Below are positions 51,557 to 60,904 of a stretch of 64,000 nt of DNA, piece after piece (the stretch's first letter is position 1; each line of letters starts with the position of its first letter). This DNA is from Salinispora fenicalii (GTDB lineage Bacteria; Actinomycetota; Actinomycetes; Mycobacteriales; Micromonosporaceae). Location of the stretch: NCBI RefSeq assembly GCF_000514815.1, contig NZ_AZWQ01000015.1:159061-223060 (forward strand). The letters run 5' to 3'. The position numbers were made by a program, and so were the translations under genes. The notes beneath the pieces were generated by a model. It had not been told where the DNA came from. It did not search any database and was given only the letters and a program-made list of their open reading frames with translations.

Positions 51557-51562
51557 TAGCAT
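51557..51562 (+). promoter_or_regulatory. Candidate leaderless -10 box for argS
   Basis: TAGCAT ends seven bases before the G of the argS GTG (51569), the distance of a transcription start, and there is no Shine-Dalgarno between. Confidence 0.55.
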
Positions 51563-51568
51563 GGTTCG

Positions 51569-53233
51569 GTGACTCCCGCAGAACTCGCCGAGGTCGTCCT
51601 CACCGCAGCCCACGCCGTCTTCACCGAACGGGGCCTGGACCGCTCCGTGCTCCCGGAGCAGACCGCGGTGGAGCGACCCCGCAACGTCGAGCACGGGGAC
51701 TACGCCTCGACACTGGCCCTCCAGCTCAGCAAGAAGGTGGGAGTCCCGCCTCGGGAGCTCGCCGCTGCGCTGGCCGAGCAGCTCGGCCAGGCCGTGGGAG
51801 TCAAGTCGGTGGAGATCGCCGGCCCGGGCTTCCTGAACATCCGCCTGGACGCAGCCGCCGCGGGCCAACTGGCCCAGGTGATCGTCGAGACCGGCGCGGA
51901 GTACGGCCGTAGTGGGCGGCTCGCCGGTCAGTCGATCAACCTCGAGTTCGTCTCGGCCAATCCGACCGGCCCAGTGCACATCGGCGGCGTCCGGTGGGCG
52001 GCGGTCGGTGACGCGTTGAGCCGGTTGCTGCGCGCCACCGGCGCCGCGGTCGCCACCGAGTACTACTTCAACGATGCCGGTTCACAGATCGACCGGTTCG
52101 CCCGCTCGCTGCTGGCCGCTGCGAAGGGGGAGCCGCCGCCGGAGGACGGGTACGCCGGCGCGTACCTCGCGGAGATCGCGCAGCAGGTTCAGTCCCGGCG
52201 GCCGGACGTGCTGGCGCTTGACGCCGCCGCCGCCCAGGAGGTGTTCCGGGTCGAGGGCGTCGAGTTGATGTTCGCCGAGATCAAGTCGTCGCTGCGTGAC
52301 TTCGGCGTGGAGTTCGACACCTACTTCAATGAGAAGGACCTGCACGACCGGGGCGAGTTGGAGCTCGCCCTGGAGCGGCTACGGCAGCAGGGCCACATCT
52401 TCGAAGCCGACGGGGCCACCTGGCTACGCACCACCGACTTCGGCGACGACAAGGACCGGGTACTGCGCAAGTCCGACGGCGAGTGGACGTACTTCGCCGC
52501 GGACTGCGCCTACTACCTGGACAAGCGGGAGCGCGGCTTCGAGCGGGTCGTGCTGATGCTCGGCGCGGACCACCACGGCTACCTGGGTCGGATGAAGGCG
52601 ATGGTCGCCTGCTTCGGTGATGACCCGAGCCGCAACCTGGAGATCCTTATCGGGCAGATGGTCAACCTGGTCCGCGACGGGGCCCCGGTGCGGATGAGTA
52701 AGCGGGCCGGCACCGTGGTGAGCCTGGAGGACCTGGTTGAGGCGATCGGTGTGGACGCCGCCCGGTACGCGCTGGCGCGCTACTCCACCGACTCGCCGAT
52801 CGACATCGACATCGAGCTGTGGACCCGGGCCACCCGCGACAACCCGGTCTACTACGTGCAGTACGTGGCGGCGCGTACGGCGAGTGTCGGGCGCAACGCC
52901 GCGGAGGTCGGGCTGGCCCGGGGCGGCTCGGCGGACTTCCACCCCGAACTGCTCGACCATGACAAGGAAAACGAGCTGTTGAAGGCGCTGGCCGAGTTCC
53001 CCGCCGTGGTGGCCACCGCCGCCGAGTTGCGGGAGCCGCACCGGATTGCCCGGTACCTGGAGGACCTGGCCGGGGCGTACCACCGCTTCTATGACAACTG
53101 CCGGGTGCTGCCGCGGGGCGACGAGGAGATCACCGACCTGCACCGCGCCCGGCTCTGGCTCAACGACGCCACCCGTGTGGTCATCGCCAACGGCCTGCGG
53201 CTGCTCGGCGTCACGGCCCCAGAGCGGATGTGA
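51569..53233 (+). CDS. argS: Arginyl-tRNA synthetase
   Basis: This 554-residue class-I synthetase charges tRNA-Arg. It has an N-terminal Add-1 domain ([20 protein letters not shown]), the HIGH-like motif PTGPVHIGG, the KMSKS-like [11 protein letters not shown] and a DALR anticodon-binding domain at the end ([11 protein letters not shown]). The length is standard. It lies about 2.7 kb from a tRNA-Arg gene; that is probably chance. The GTG start appears leaderless. lysA follows after a 51-bp duplicated spacer. Confidence 0.97.
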   Translation: MTPAELAEVVLTAAHAVFTERGLDRSVLPEQTAVERPRNVEHGDYASTLALQLSKKVGVPPRELAAALAEQLGQAVGVKSVEIAGPGFLNIRLDAAAAGQLAQVIVETGAEYGRSGRLAGQSINLEFVSANPTGPVHIGGVRWAAVGDALSRLLRATGAAVATEYYFNDAGSQIDRFARSLLAAAKGEPPPEDGYAGAYLAEIAQQVQSRRPDVLALDAAAAQEVFRVEGVELMFAEIKSSLRDFGVEFDTYFNEKDLHDRGELELALERLRQQGHIFEADGATWLRTTDFGDDKDRVLRKSDGEWTYFAADCAYYLDKRERGFERVVLMLGADHHGYLGRMKAMVACFGDDPSRNLEILIGQMVNLVRDGAPVRMSKRAGTVVSLEDLVEAIGVDAARYALARYSTDSPIDIDIELWTRATRDNPVYYVQYVAARTASVGRNAAEVGLARGGSADFHPELLDHDKENELLKALAEFPAVVATAAELREPHRIARYLEDLAGAYHRFYDNCRVLPRGDEEITDLHRARLWLNDATRVVIANGLRLLGVTAPERM

Positions 53234-53234
53234 C

Positions 53235-53342
53235 GTGCGAGCGCGAGGAGTGAGCTTGCGAGCCCCGCAGTCGGGAAGCGGAGATGGGTAAGTGCGAGCG
53301 CGAGGAGTGAGCTTGCGAGCCCCGCAGTCGGGAAGCGGAGAT
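53235..53342 (+). repeat. Two 51-bp direct repeats carrying a ribosome binding site before lysA
   Basis: Copies at 53235-53285 and 53292-53342 are identical and contain GGAGTGAGCTTGCGAGCC and end GCGGAGAT. I have the impression that similar blocks are dispersed in Micromonosporaceae, but could not check. The second copy supplies the lysA Shine-Dalgarno. Confidence 0.92.
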
Positions 53343-53347
53343 ATGTA

Positions 53348-54760
53348 ATGCGTGCACACGAGGCCGGCGCCCTGCATGGGGAGATCGGCAGCCAGGGTAC
53401 GGCGTGGCTGCGTGCCCCGCGGGACGTGAACGCCCTGCTGCCCGGACTGTGGCCGCGTACCGTCAGTCGGGCGGCGGACGGCGCGCTCGCCGTCGCGGGC
53501 CGCTCGGTGCGGGAGCTCGCGGCCGAGTTCGGCACCGCGGTGTATCTGCTGGACGAGGAGGACCTGCGGAGCCGCTGCCGAGATTTCCGTGCCGCCTTCC
53601 CGACCGAGGATGTCTACTACGCCGGTAAGGCGTTCCTCTGCCGGGCGGTGGCCCGGATGGTCGCCGAGGAGGGCCTGTACCTGGACGTGTGTAGCGGTGG
53701 CGAGTTGGCTACCGCGTTGGCTGCCGGGATGCCGCCGGAGCGGATCGGCTTCCACGGCAACAACAAGTCGGTCGCCGAGCTGAGCCGGGCGTTGGAGGTC
53801 GGGGTCGGGCGAATCATCGTTGATTCGTCCCACGAGATCGACCGGCTCACCGGGCTGGCTCGCGAGCGGGGCGTCCGTCCGCGGGTGTTGGTGCGGGTCA
53901 CCGTCGGCGTGGAGGCGCACACCCACGAGTTCATCGCCACCGCGCACGAGGACCAGAAGTTCGGCTTCTCGCTGGCGGACGGCGCGGCGATCGCCGCCGT
54001 GCTGCGCATCCTCGACGAGGACGTGCTGGAGTTGCGCGGTCTGCACTCGCATATCGGGTCGCAGATTTTCGACGCGAGCGGGTTCGAGGTCTCCGCCCGC
54101 CGGGTGCTGGGGCTCCAGGCGCAGATCCGCGACGCGCGGGGGGTGCAGCTACCAGAGCTGGACCTGGGCGGTGGCTTCGGCATCGCGTACACCTCGCAGG
54201 ACGACCCGGCCACGCCGGCCGACTTGGCGAAGCGGCTACGCAAAATCGTTGACGGGGAGTGCGCCGCCGAGCGGTTGGCTGTACCGCACCTGTCGATCGA
54301 GCCGGGTCGGGCGATTGTCGGTCCGGCCATGTTCACGCTCTACGAGGTGGGCACGGTCAAGTCGGTGCCGGTCGGCGCCGGTGGTGACGCGGCCGATGGG
54401 CGTCGTTGCTATGTGAGTGTTGACGGCGGCATGAGCGACAACATCCGAACCGCGCTTTACGACGCGTCGTACTCGGCGACCTTGGCGTCCCGGGCGAGCG
54501 TCGCCGGCCCGGTGCTTGCCCGCGTTGTGGGAAAGCACTGTGAGTCCGGGGACATCGTGGTGAAGGATGAATTCCTGCCCGCCGACGTGCAGCCCGGAGA
54601 TCTTGTCGCCGTGCCCGGCACGGGTGCCTACTGCCGGAGCATGGCCAGCAACTACAACCACGTGCCGCGCCCTCCGGTGGTTGCGGTGCGTGACGGCCGG
54701 GCTCGCCTGATCGTCCGCCGGGAAACCGAAGAGGACCTGCTCGCTTTGGATGTGGGATGA
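53348..54760 (+). CDS. lysA: Diaminopimelate decarboxylase
   Basis: This 470-residue PLP enzyme makes lysine from meso-diaminopimelate. It has the PLP Lys in VYYAGKAFLC, a Cys-Ser-Gly-Gly-Glu block, LHSHIGSQIFD, GGGFGIAY and the C-terminal active-site VDGGMSDNIR and GTGAYCRSMASNYN. The ATG at 53348 is used. The overlapping ATG-TAA at 53343-53348 creates a start-stop just before it. Its stop overlaps the homoserine dehydrogenase start (ATGA). Confidence 0.97.
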   Translation: MRAHEAGALHGEIGSQGTAWLRAPRDVNALLPGLWPRTVSRAADGALAVAGRSVRELAAEFGTAVYLLDEEDLRSRCRDFRAAFPTEDVYYAGKAFLCRAVARMVAEEGLYLDVCSGGELATALAAGMPPERIGFHGNNKSVAELSRALEVGVGRIIVDSSHEIDRLTGLARERGVRPRVLVRVTVGVEAHTHEFIATAHEDQKFGFSLADGAAIAAVLRILDEDVLELRGLHSHIGSQIFDASGFEVSARRVLGLQAQIRDARGVQLPELDLGGGFGIAYTSQDDPATPADLAKRLRKIVDGECAAERLAVPHLSIEPGRAIVGPAMFTLYEVGTVKSVPVGAGGDAADGRRCYVSVDGGMSDNIRTALYDASYSATLASRASVAGPVLARVVGKHCESGDIVVKDEFLPADVQPGDLVAVPGTGAYCRSMASNYNHVPRPPVVAVRDGRARLIVRRETEEDLLALDVG

Positions 54761-56082
54761 CATCACCTGTGCGCTTGGCGCTGCTCGGCTGCGGCACGGT
54801 CGGCAGCGAGGTGGTTCGGCTACTGCACTCGCAGTCCGCCGATCTCGCCGCCCGGATCGGTGCTCCGCTGGAGATCGCCGGCATCGCCGTCCGGCGGATC
54901 GGCCGGGACCGGGGTGAGCTGCCGGTCGATCCGACCGTCTTTACCGCTGACCCGTTTGACCTGGTCAAACGGGACGACATCGACGTGGTGGTCGAGTGTG
55001 TCGGCGGCATCGAACCGGCTCGGAGTTGGCTGGTGGAGGCGCTGCGGGCGGGTAAAAGCGTAGTAACCGCGAACAAGGCGTTGCTCGCCGAGGACGGCGG
55101 GTCGCTGCATGACGCGGCGGCGCAGGGTGGGGGCGATCTCTACTACGAGGCGGCTGTGGCCGGCGCGATTCCCCTGCTGCGTCCGCTGCGGGAGTCGCTG
55201 CACGGGGACCGGGTCACTCAGGTGACCGGCATTGTCAACGGCACCACTAACTTCATTCTCTCCGCCATGGATTCCACTGGCGCCGGCTTCGCCGAGGCGC
55301 TGGCAGAGGCGACTGAGCTGGGGTATGCCGAGGCTGACCCGACGGCCGACGTGGAGGGTTTCGACGCGGCGGCCAAGGCGGCGATCCTCGCCTCACTGGC
55401 ATTCCACACCCGGGTTGGCGCGGCGGATGTGCACCGGGAGGGCATCACCGAGGTCACTGCCGCTGATGTCGCCAGTGCCAAGGCGATGGGCTGCACCATC
55501 AAGTTGCTCTGCATCGCGGGGCGGGGCACCGCCGCGGATGGTCGGGAGACCGTCAGCGTTCGGGTGCATCCGGCGATGATTCCGCTCACCCATCCCCTCG
55601 CCAGCGTGGGTGACGCCTTCAACGCGGTGTTCGTGGAGGCCGAGGCGGCGGGGCAGCTGATGTTCTACGGGCCGGGTGCGGGTGGGGCGCCGACTGCCAG
55701 CGCGGTGCTCGGCGACGTGGTGGCGGTCTCCCGTAACCGGCTCGCCGGGGTCCGGGCCGCCAGTGAGTCCGCCTACGCCGACCTGCCGGTGCGGCCGATG
55801 GGGGAGGCGCTCACCCGCTACCACATCAGCCTCGACGTGACCGACCGTCCCGGGGTGTTGGCGGCGGTGGCGGGCGTGTTCGCGCAGAACGATGTATCGA
55901 TCGCAACCGTTCGGCAGGGCGCTGCGGGCAGCGGCACGGCCGGTCGGGACGAGGATGCCGACCTGGTCATCGTCACCCATGTCGCGCCGGACGCCGCGCT
56001 CGCCGCGACGGTCCAGGCGTTGCGCGGGCTGGATGCGGTCCGGTCGGTAGCCAGTGTGCTGCGGGTCGAGGGCAGCGCATAG
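54757..56082 (+). CDS. hom: Homoserine dehydrogenase
   Basis: This 441-residue enzyme reduces aspartate semialdehyde to homoserine. Its Rossmann loop is [29 protein letters not shown] and [18 protein letters not shown] hold catalytic residues, and a C-terminal ACT domain (about 360-435, [21 protein letters not shown]) suggests threonine feedback. It overlaps lysA by four bases. The lysA-hom-thrC order is standard in Actinobacteria. Confidence 0.97.
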   Translation: MTSPVRLALLGCGTVGSEVVRLLHSQSADLAARIGAPLEIAGIAVRRIGRDRGELPVDPTVFTADPFDLVKRDDIDVVVECVGGIEPARSWLVEALRAGKSVVTANKALLAEDGGSLHDAAAQGGGDLYYEAAVAGAIPLLRPLRESLHGDRVTQVTGIVNGTTNFILSAMDSTGAGFAEALAEATELGYAEADPTADVEGFDAAAKAAILASLAFHTRVGAADVHREGITEVTAADVASAKAMGCTIKLLCIAGRGTAADGRETVSVRVHPAMIPLTHPLASVGDAFNAVFVEAEAAGQLMFYGPGAGGAPTASAVLGDVVAVSRNRLAGVRAASESAYADLPVRPMGEALTRYHISLDVTDRPGVLAAVAGVFAQNDVSIATVRQGAAGSGTAGRDEDADLVIVTHVAPDAALAATVQALRGLDAVRSVASVLRVEGSA

Positions 56083-56264
56083 CTCAGTCCGGTTGCACCG
56101 GTCCCGGTCCAGCGTGGTCCGGGTCGCGTCCCGCCTGGTGGGTTGTGGGCCGGGTGCGCTGGAGTCCGATTGGCTGGCTGGTCCAGGCTGGCCCCGGTGG
56201 TTTCGGCCGGGCCAGGATGAGCAGGCCCGGAGAGCTGAGGGCCGGGAGAGGTGGAGGGCACGAT

Positions 56265-57314
56265 ATGTGGCGGGGTCTCATCGACGCGTACCGAGATCGG
56301 CTGCCGGTTACAGCGACCACCCCGGTCGTGACCCTGCACGAGGGGAACACTCCGCTGCTGCCGGCGCCGGTGCTTTCGGAGCGGACCGGGTGCGAGGTCT
56401 ATCTGAAGGTCGAGGGCGCCAACCCGACCGGTTCCTTCAAGGACCGGGGAATGACCGTCGCGGTCTCCAAAGCGGTCGAGGCCGACAACAAGGTGATCAT
56501 CTGTGCCTCGACCGGCAACACCAGTGCCTCGGCTGCGGCCTATGCGGCGCGAGCCGGCCTGACCTGCGCGGTACTGGTGCCGCAGGGAAAGATCGCGCTG
56601 GGCAAGCTGGCCCAGGCGTTGGTGCACGGTGCCCGACTGCTTCAGGTCAGCGGCAACTTCGACGACTGCCTGTCGTTGGCTGCCAAGCTTGCCCAGGACT
56701 ATCCGGTCGCCCTGGTGAACTCGGTGAACATCGACCGCCTACACGGCCAGAAGACCGCCGCGTTCGAGATCGTCGAGGCGCTTGGCGCGGCACCGGACAT
56801 CCATTGCATGCCGGTCGGTAACGCGGGGAATATCTCCGCCTACTGGCTTGGCTACTCGGAGGAACAGGCCGCCGGAAATATCACCCGTACCCCGAAACTC
56901 TATGGTTTTCAGGCCGCTGGCGCCGCGCCGATCGTCACCGGCCAGGCGGTACGCGAACCGGCCACGATCGCCACCGCAATTCGGATCGGCAATCCGGCGA
57001 GTTGGCTGAGAGCACTGGATGCCCGGGATGCCTCGGGCGGTCTGATCGCCGCGGTCACCGACCGGGAGATCCTGACCGCGTACCGGCTACTCGCTCGCGA
57101 TGTCGGGGTCTTCGTCGAGTTGGGCAGCGCCGCGAGTGTCGCAGGACTGCTCCAGCAGGCCGCCGCGGGTACGGTGCCGCCGGGGTCCACGGTCGTCTGC
57201 ACGGTCACCGGTCATGGCCTGAAAGACCCGGAGTGGGCGATCTCGACCGCCCCCGCTCCGGTGACCATCGCCAATGACCCCGTGGCCGCGGCCCGTTCAC
57301 TCGATCTCGCCTGA
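56265..57314 (+). CDS. thrC: Threonine synthase
   Basis: This 349-residue PLP enzyme converts O-phosphohomoserine to threonine. It has the PLP Lys in [31 protein letters not shown] and [17 protein letters not shown] precedes the ATG at 56265; the frame from 56145 has no support. It is the short (actinobacterial/archaeal) type. A gap of 182 bases from hom contains no gene. thrB is separated from it by two transporter genes. Confidence 0.97.
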   Translation: MWRGLIDAYRDRLPVTATTPVVTLHEGNTPLLPAPVLSERTGCEVYLKVEGANPTGSFKDRGMTVAVSKAVEADNKVIICASTGNTSASAAAYAARAGLTCAVLVPQGKIALGKLAQALVHGARLLQVSGNFDDCLSLAAKLAQDYPVALVNSVNIDRLHGQKTAAFEIVEALGAAPDIHCMPVGNAGNISAYWLGYSEEQAAGNITRTPKLYGFQAAGAAPIVTGQAVREPATIATAIRIGNPASWLRALDARDASGGLIAAVTDREILTAYRLLARDVGVFVELGSAASVAGLLQQAAAGTVPPGSTVVCTVTGHGLKDPEWAISTAPAPVTIANDPVAAARSLDLA

Positions 57315-57458
57315 GGGGCGGGCTGGACTCGCCCGCGGTGCCAACGAGCGAACTCGCGGGGGCTCCAACGAGTGAACCCCGCCGCGCCGGTGCAGAACCA
57401 GTACGGGACACTCGACTCACCCGCACCCAATTCTCCCGCTCAGGAGTGAGTCCAGCCG

Positions 57459-60400
57459 ATGTCGCTGCTCGCCAGATTTAGTCTCGCCAATAGAGGGCTG
57501 ATAGCCCTTGTCGCGGTGGTCACCACGGTGTTCGGAGCGTTCGCCGTACCGTCGCTGAAGCAACAACTCCTACCGTCGCTGGAGTTCCCGGCCGCCTTTA
57601 TCGTGGCGGCCTACCCAGGCGCTGGTCCGGAGGCTGTTGAGTCGCAGGTAACCGTGCCGATCGAGAACAGCCTGCAGGGCGTCACCGGGCTGGAGAAGAT
57701 CACCTCCACCTCGCGTGAGGGGTCGGCGACCATTCAGGTTGAGTACGAGTTCGGTACCGATGTGGACGAGGCGGTCAACCAACTGCAGAGCGCGATCAAC
57801 CGGGTCGGCGCGCTGCCGGAGGGGGTTGACCCGCAGGTCATCGCCGGCGGTACGGATGACCTGCCGGCGGTAGTGCTCGCCGCCTCCGGCGATGCCGACC
57901 AGCGGGCGCTCAGCGAGCGGCTGCGCAGTACGGTCCTGCCGGAGCTGGCCGCGATCGAGGGCGTTCGTGCGGCGGATCTGACGGGCACCCGCGATGAGGT
58001 CGTGGTGATCACCCCAGATGTGGCGAAGCTCACGAAGGCCGGGATTCAGCCCAGTGCGTTCGGTGGGGCATTGCGGGCCAACGGCGTCGCCATTCCGGCC
58101 GGCGCGGTTGTGGACGGCCAGCAGACGCTCCCGGTGCAGGTCGGCACTCCGCTGGGCACCCTCGACGAGCTGCGGGGCGTCATCCTCACCGTGGCACCGG
58201 CTCCCCCGGTGCGCCTCGGCGACGTGGCGACGGTGGAGGAGCGGCTTACGCCCGTCACCGCGATCACGCGTACCAACGGCCAGGAAAGCCTGGGCATCGC
58301 CGTGACCGCGACTCCGGACGGGAACGCAGTGGAGATCTCCCAGGAGATCCGGGACCGGCTCGCGGAGCTGCGCACCGCCTCCGGGGCCGAGCTGACCGTC
58401 GTCTTCGACCAGGCCCCCTTCGTCGAGAAGTCGATCAAGGGTCTCGCCACCAAGGGGCTGATCGGCCTCGTGATGGCCGCTTTGGTGATCCTAGTTTTCC
58501 TCCTCTCGGTGCGCTCCACCGTCGTGACCGCGGTCTCCATTCCGTTGTCGGTGCTGGTCGCGCTCATCGCGCTCTGGATCGGTGACTACTCGCTCAATCT
58601 GCTCACCCTCGGTGCGTTGACGATCGCCGTCGGCCGTGTCGTCGACGACTCGATCGTGGTGCTGGAGAACATCAAACGGCATCTTGAGTACGGCGAGTCC
58701 AAGCAGGAGGCCATCCGGACCGCGGTCCGCGAGGTGGCCGGTGCGGTGACCGCCTCCACCCTCACCACGGTCGCCGTGTTCGCCCCGATCGCGCTGGTCG
58801 GCGGATTCATCGGGCAGCTCTTCGCGCCGTTCGCGATCACCGTCACGGTGGCGCTGCTCGCCTCGCTGTTGGTGTCGCTGACCCTCATTCCGGTGCTGGC
58901 GTATTGGTTCCTCCAGCCGGCCGGTCAGACGGCGGGCGAGGCGGCGGTGCGCCGGGCAGCCGAGGAGAAGGAGCTGCGTAACCCGCTGCAGCGCGCGTAC
59001 CTGCCGGTCATCGGCTACGCCACCCGGGAACGGTCGACTCGATGGATCACCCTCGGCCTCGGCGTCCTGGTCCTCTTCGGCACGTTCGGCCTCTCCCGCC
59101 AGCTGGAGACGAACTTCCTCGACGACTCCGGCCAGGACACGATGACCATCACCCAGGAACTGCCGGCGGGCACCGGGTTGGCGGGAACGGACGCGGCGGC
59201 ACAACAGGTGGAGAAGGTGCTGGCCGAGACCGAGGGCATCGAGACCTATCAGGTGACGGCCGGCGCGGGGGGTAACCCGTGGGCCGGTACCGGCGGCAAC
59301 AATGTGGCGACCTGGTCGCTCACCCTCGTGGATACCGACGCCGAGCAGATGCGTGCTGTCCTGCGCGAGAAGTTCGACGAGTTCGGCGCCGAGGCGGGTG
59401 AGTTCCGGTTCGGGGCCGGCCAGGGTGGAGCCGCCGCGAATCAACTCGAGGTGATCGTGCAGGCCGCGGATCCGGCGACCCGGACCCAGGCCATCGACGA
59501 GGCGTCGGCGGCGATGACGGGGCTGCCCGGCGTCGAGGATGTGACCACCAGCGTGGCCACCCAGGTCGGGCAGATCGAGGTCAAGGTCGATCGGGCGAAG
59601 GCCGCAGCGGCCGGGCTCACCGAGGCGAGGATCGGGCAGCTCGTCGCGCAGGCATTCCGGGGCGCCCCGCTGGGGCAGCTGACGATCGAGGGCCAGCAGC
59701 GGGACGTGGTCCTGCAAACTGCCCAGCCGCCGGTGTCGACCGAGCAGCTGCGGGCACTGCGGGTCGGCGCGGTCCCGCTGGGTGCCATCGCTGAGGTCAG
59801 TGAGGTTCTCGGCCCCCAGCAGATCACCCGGATCGACGGTGAGCGCAGCGTCTCGGTGACCGGCACGGCCACCGGCTCCGACCTCGGCGCCACCAGCCAG
59901 GAGCTGCAGGAGCGGCTGGACGCGATTGACGTTCCCGGGGCCACCTTCGTCATCGGTGGTGTTAGCGCGGACCAGGAGGAGGCCTTCGCTGATCTGGGGC
60001 TGGCGGTGCTCGCCGCGATCGCAATCGTCTTCCTGATCATGGTCGTGACGTTCCGTAGCCTGACTCAGGCACTGATTCTGCTGGTCTCCGTGCCGTTCGC
60101 GGCGACCGGCGCGGTCGGGCTGCTGCTGGCCACCGGCACCCCACTGGGCGTACCGGCGCTGATCGGGGTTCTCATGTTGGTCGGCATCGTGGTGACCAAC
60201 GCGATCGTCCTGCTCGACCTGGTCAACCAGTACCGGGCGCAGGGCCTGGGGGTCCGGGAGGCGGTCGTCGAGGGCGGCCGGCGCCGGCTGCGCCCGATTC
60301 TGATGACCGCGGTCGCGACCATCTTCGCGCTGCTGCCGATGGCCCTCGGCCTTACCGGCGAGGGCGGCTTCATCTCGGAACCGCTGGCGATCGTGGTGAT

Positions 60401-60791
60401 CGGTGGTTTGCTCAGCTCGACGCTGCTCACCCTGGTGCTGGTGCCGACCCTGTACGTCATGGTCGAGCACGCCAAGGAGTCGATCCGGGATTGGTGGTCC
60501 GGTCGGCGGGGGACACGGGCCGGGGCCGAGGCATCGGTCGTCCCGTCCACCGCAGCTGAGCCGGCTGCCACCGGGACTCCGGTTGCCACCGGGACTCCGG
60601 TGGCCGCCCCGGCTGCCACCGGACCGGGTGCGGCGGAGCCTGCGGGTCCGGCCACCACCGCCACCGCCACCGCCACCGGGGAGGCGTCCGACCAGGCGAC
60701 GCCTTCGCCGGCACTGGTTGAGGGAACTGACCAGTTTGAGGTGCTGCGACTGCCCAGAAGCCGTACCTCGCCGCTTCCGCCGGCGGAGTAA
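57459..60791 (+). CDS. AcrB-type RND multidrug/lipopeptide exporter (SwrC-like)
   Basis: This 1,110-residue RND transporter of the HAE1/AcrB type has two repeats of one helix, a porter loop and five helices. Motif ALTIAVGRVVDDSIVVLENI carries the proton-relay Asp pair, and LMLVGIVVTNAIVLLDLV is the matching helix in the second half. Gram-positive relatives such as SwrC of Bacillus act without an outer-membrane channel. A Pro/Ala/Thr-rich tail (from about 1030) has 18-bp repeats. No membrane-fusion gene adjoins it. A strong terminator follows, so it is its own unit. Confidence 0.93.
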   Translation: MSLLARFSLANRGLIALVAVVTTVFGAFAVPSLKQQLLPSLEFPAAFIVAAYPGAGPEAVESQVTVPIENSLQGVTGLEKITSTSREGSATIQVEYEFGTDVDEAVNQLQSAINRVGALPEGVDPQVIAGGTDDLPAVVLAASGDADQRALSERLRSTVLPELAAIEGVRAADLTGTRDEVVVITPDVAKLTKAGIQPSAFGGALRANGVAIPAGAVVDGQQTLPVQVGTPLGTLDELRGVILTVAPAPPVRLGDVATVEERLTPVTAITRTNGQESLGIAVTATPDGNAVEISQEIRDRLAELRTASGAELTVVFDQAPFVEKSIKGLATKGLIGLVMAALVILVFLLSVRSTVVTAVSIPLSVLVALIALWIGDYSLNLLTLGALTIAVGRVVDDSIVVLENIKRHLEYGESKQEAIRTAVREVAGAVTASTLTTVAVFAPIALVGGFIGQLFAPFAITVTVALLASLLVSLTLIPVLAYWFLQPAGQTAGEAAVRRAAEEKELRNPLQRAYLPVIGYATRERSTRWITLGLGVLVLFGTFGLSRQLETNFLDDSGQDTMTITQELPAGTGLAGTDAAAQQVEKVLAETEGIETYQVTAGAGGNPWAGTGGNNVATWSLTLVDTDAEQMRAVLREKFDEFGAEAGEFRFGAGQGGAAANQLEVIVQAADPATRTQAIDEASAAMTGLPGVEDVTTSVATQVGQIEVKVDRAKAAAAGLTEARIGQLVAQAFRGAPLGQLTIEGQQRDVVLQTAQPPVSTEQLRALRVGAVPLGAIAEVSEVLGPQQITRIDGERSVSVTGTATGSDLGATSQELQERLDAIDVPGATFVIGGVSADQEEAFADLGLAVLAAIAIVFLIMVVTFRSLTQALILLVSVPFAATGAVGLLLATGTPLGVPALIGVLMLVGIVVTNAIVLLDLVNQYRAQGLGVREAVVEGGRRRLRPILMTAVATIFALLPMALGLTGEGGFISEPLAIVVIGGLLSSTLLTLVLVPTLYVMVEHAKESIRDWWSGRRGTRAGAEASVVPSTAAEPAATGTPVATGTPVAAPAATGPGAAEPAGPATTATATATGEASDQATPSPALVEGTDQFEVLRLPRSRTSPLPPAE
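60567..60602 (+). repeat. Two 18-bp repeats in the RND exporter tail
   Basis: GCCACCGGGACTCCGGTK occurs at 60567-60584 and 60585-60602, and a short ACCGCC run follows (about 60654-60678). They code for ATGTPV units in a low-complexity tail. Confidence 0.85.
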
Positions 60792-60799
60792 CACCTGAC

Positions 60800-60836
60800 C
60801 GCGGACGCCCTCGACGGCTGGTCGAGGGCGTCCGCG
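60800..60836 (+). terminator. Terminator of the RND exporter gene
   Basis: A perfect 16-bp stem (60800-60815 with 60821-60836) and a 5-nt loop are followed by CCGTTTT. Confidence 0.9.
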
Positions 60837-60892
60837 CCGTTTTGCGTGCTGCTGCTGTCCACACGTTGACTAAAGCGTGGCACTGCGGTGGA

Positions 60893-60898
60893 TAGGGT
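60893..60898 (+). promoter_or_regulatory. Candidate leaderless -10 box for the MFS gene
   Basis: TAGGGT lies seven bases before the ATG at 60905. TTGACT at 60866-60871 is 21 bp further upstream, longer than ideal. Confidence 0.5.
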
Positions 60899-60904
60899 TC
60901 GGTG

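Noticed and set aside
52424..54052. Minus-strand frame of 542 codons over argS and lysA
   Set aside because: Both genes on the plus strand have full family signatures; the minus frame crosses the duplicated spacer and has none.
57315..57458. Possible hairpin after thrC
   Set aside because: Only a six-base stem was found; too weak to call a terminator.
58491..60794. Long minus-strand frame of 767 codons
   Set aside because: It lies antisense to the RND exporter, composed mainly of Arg, Gly, Gln and His, with no recognisable domain.
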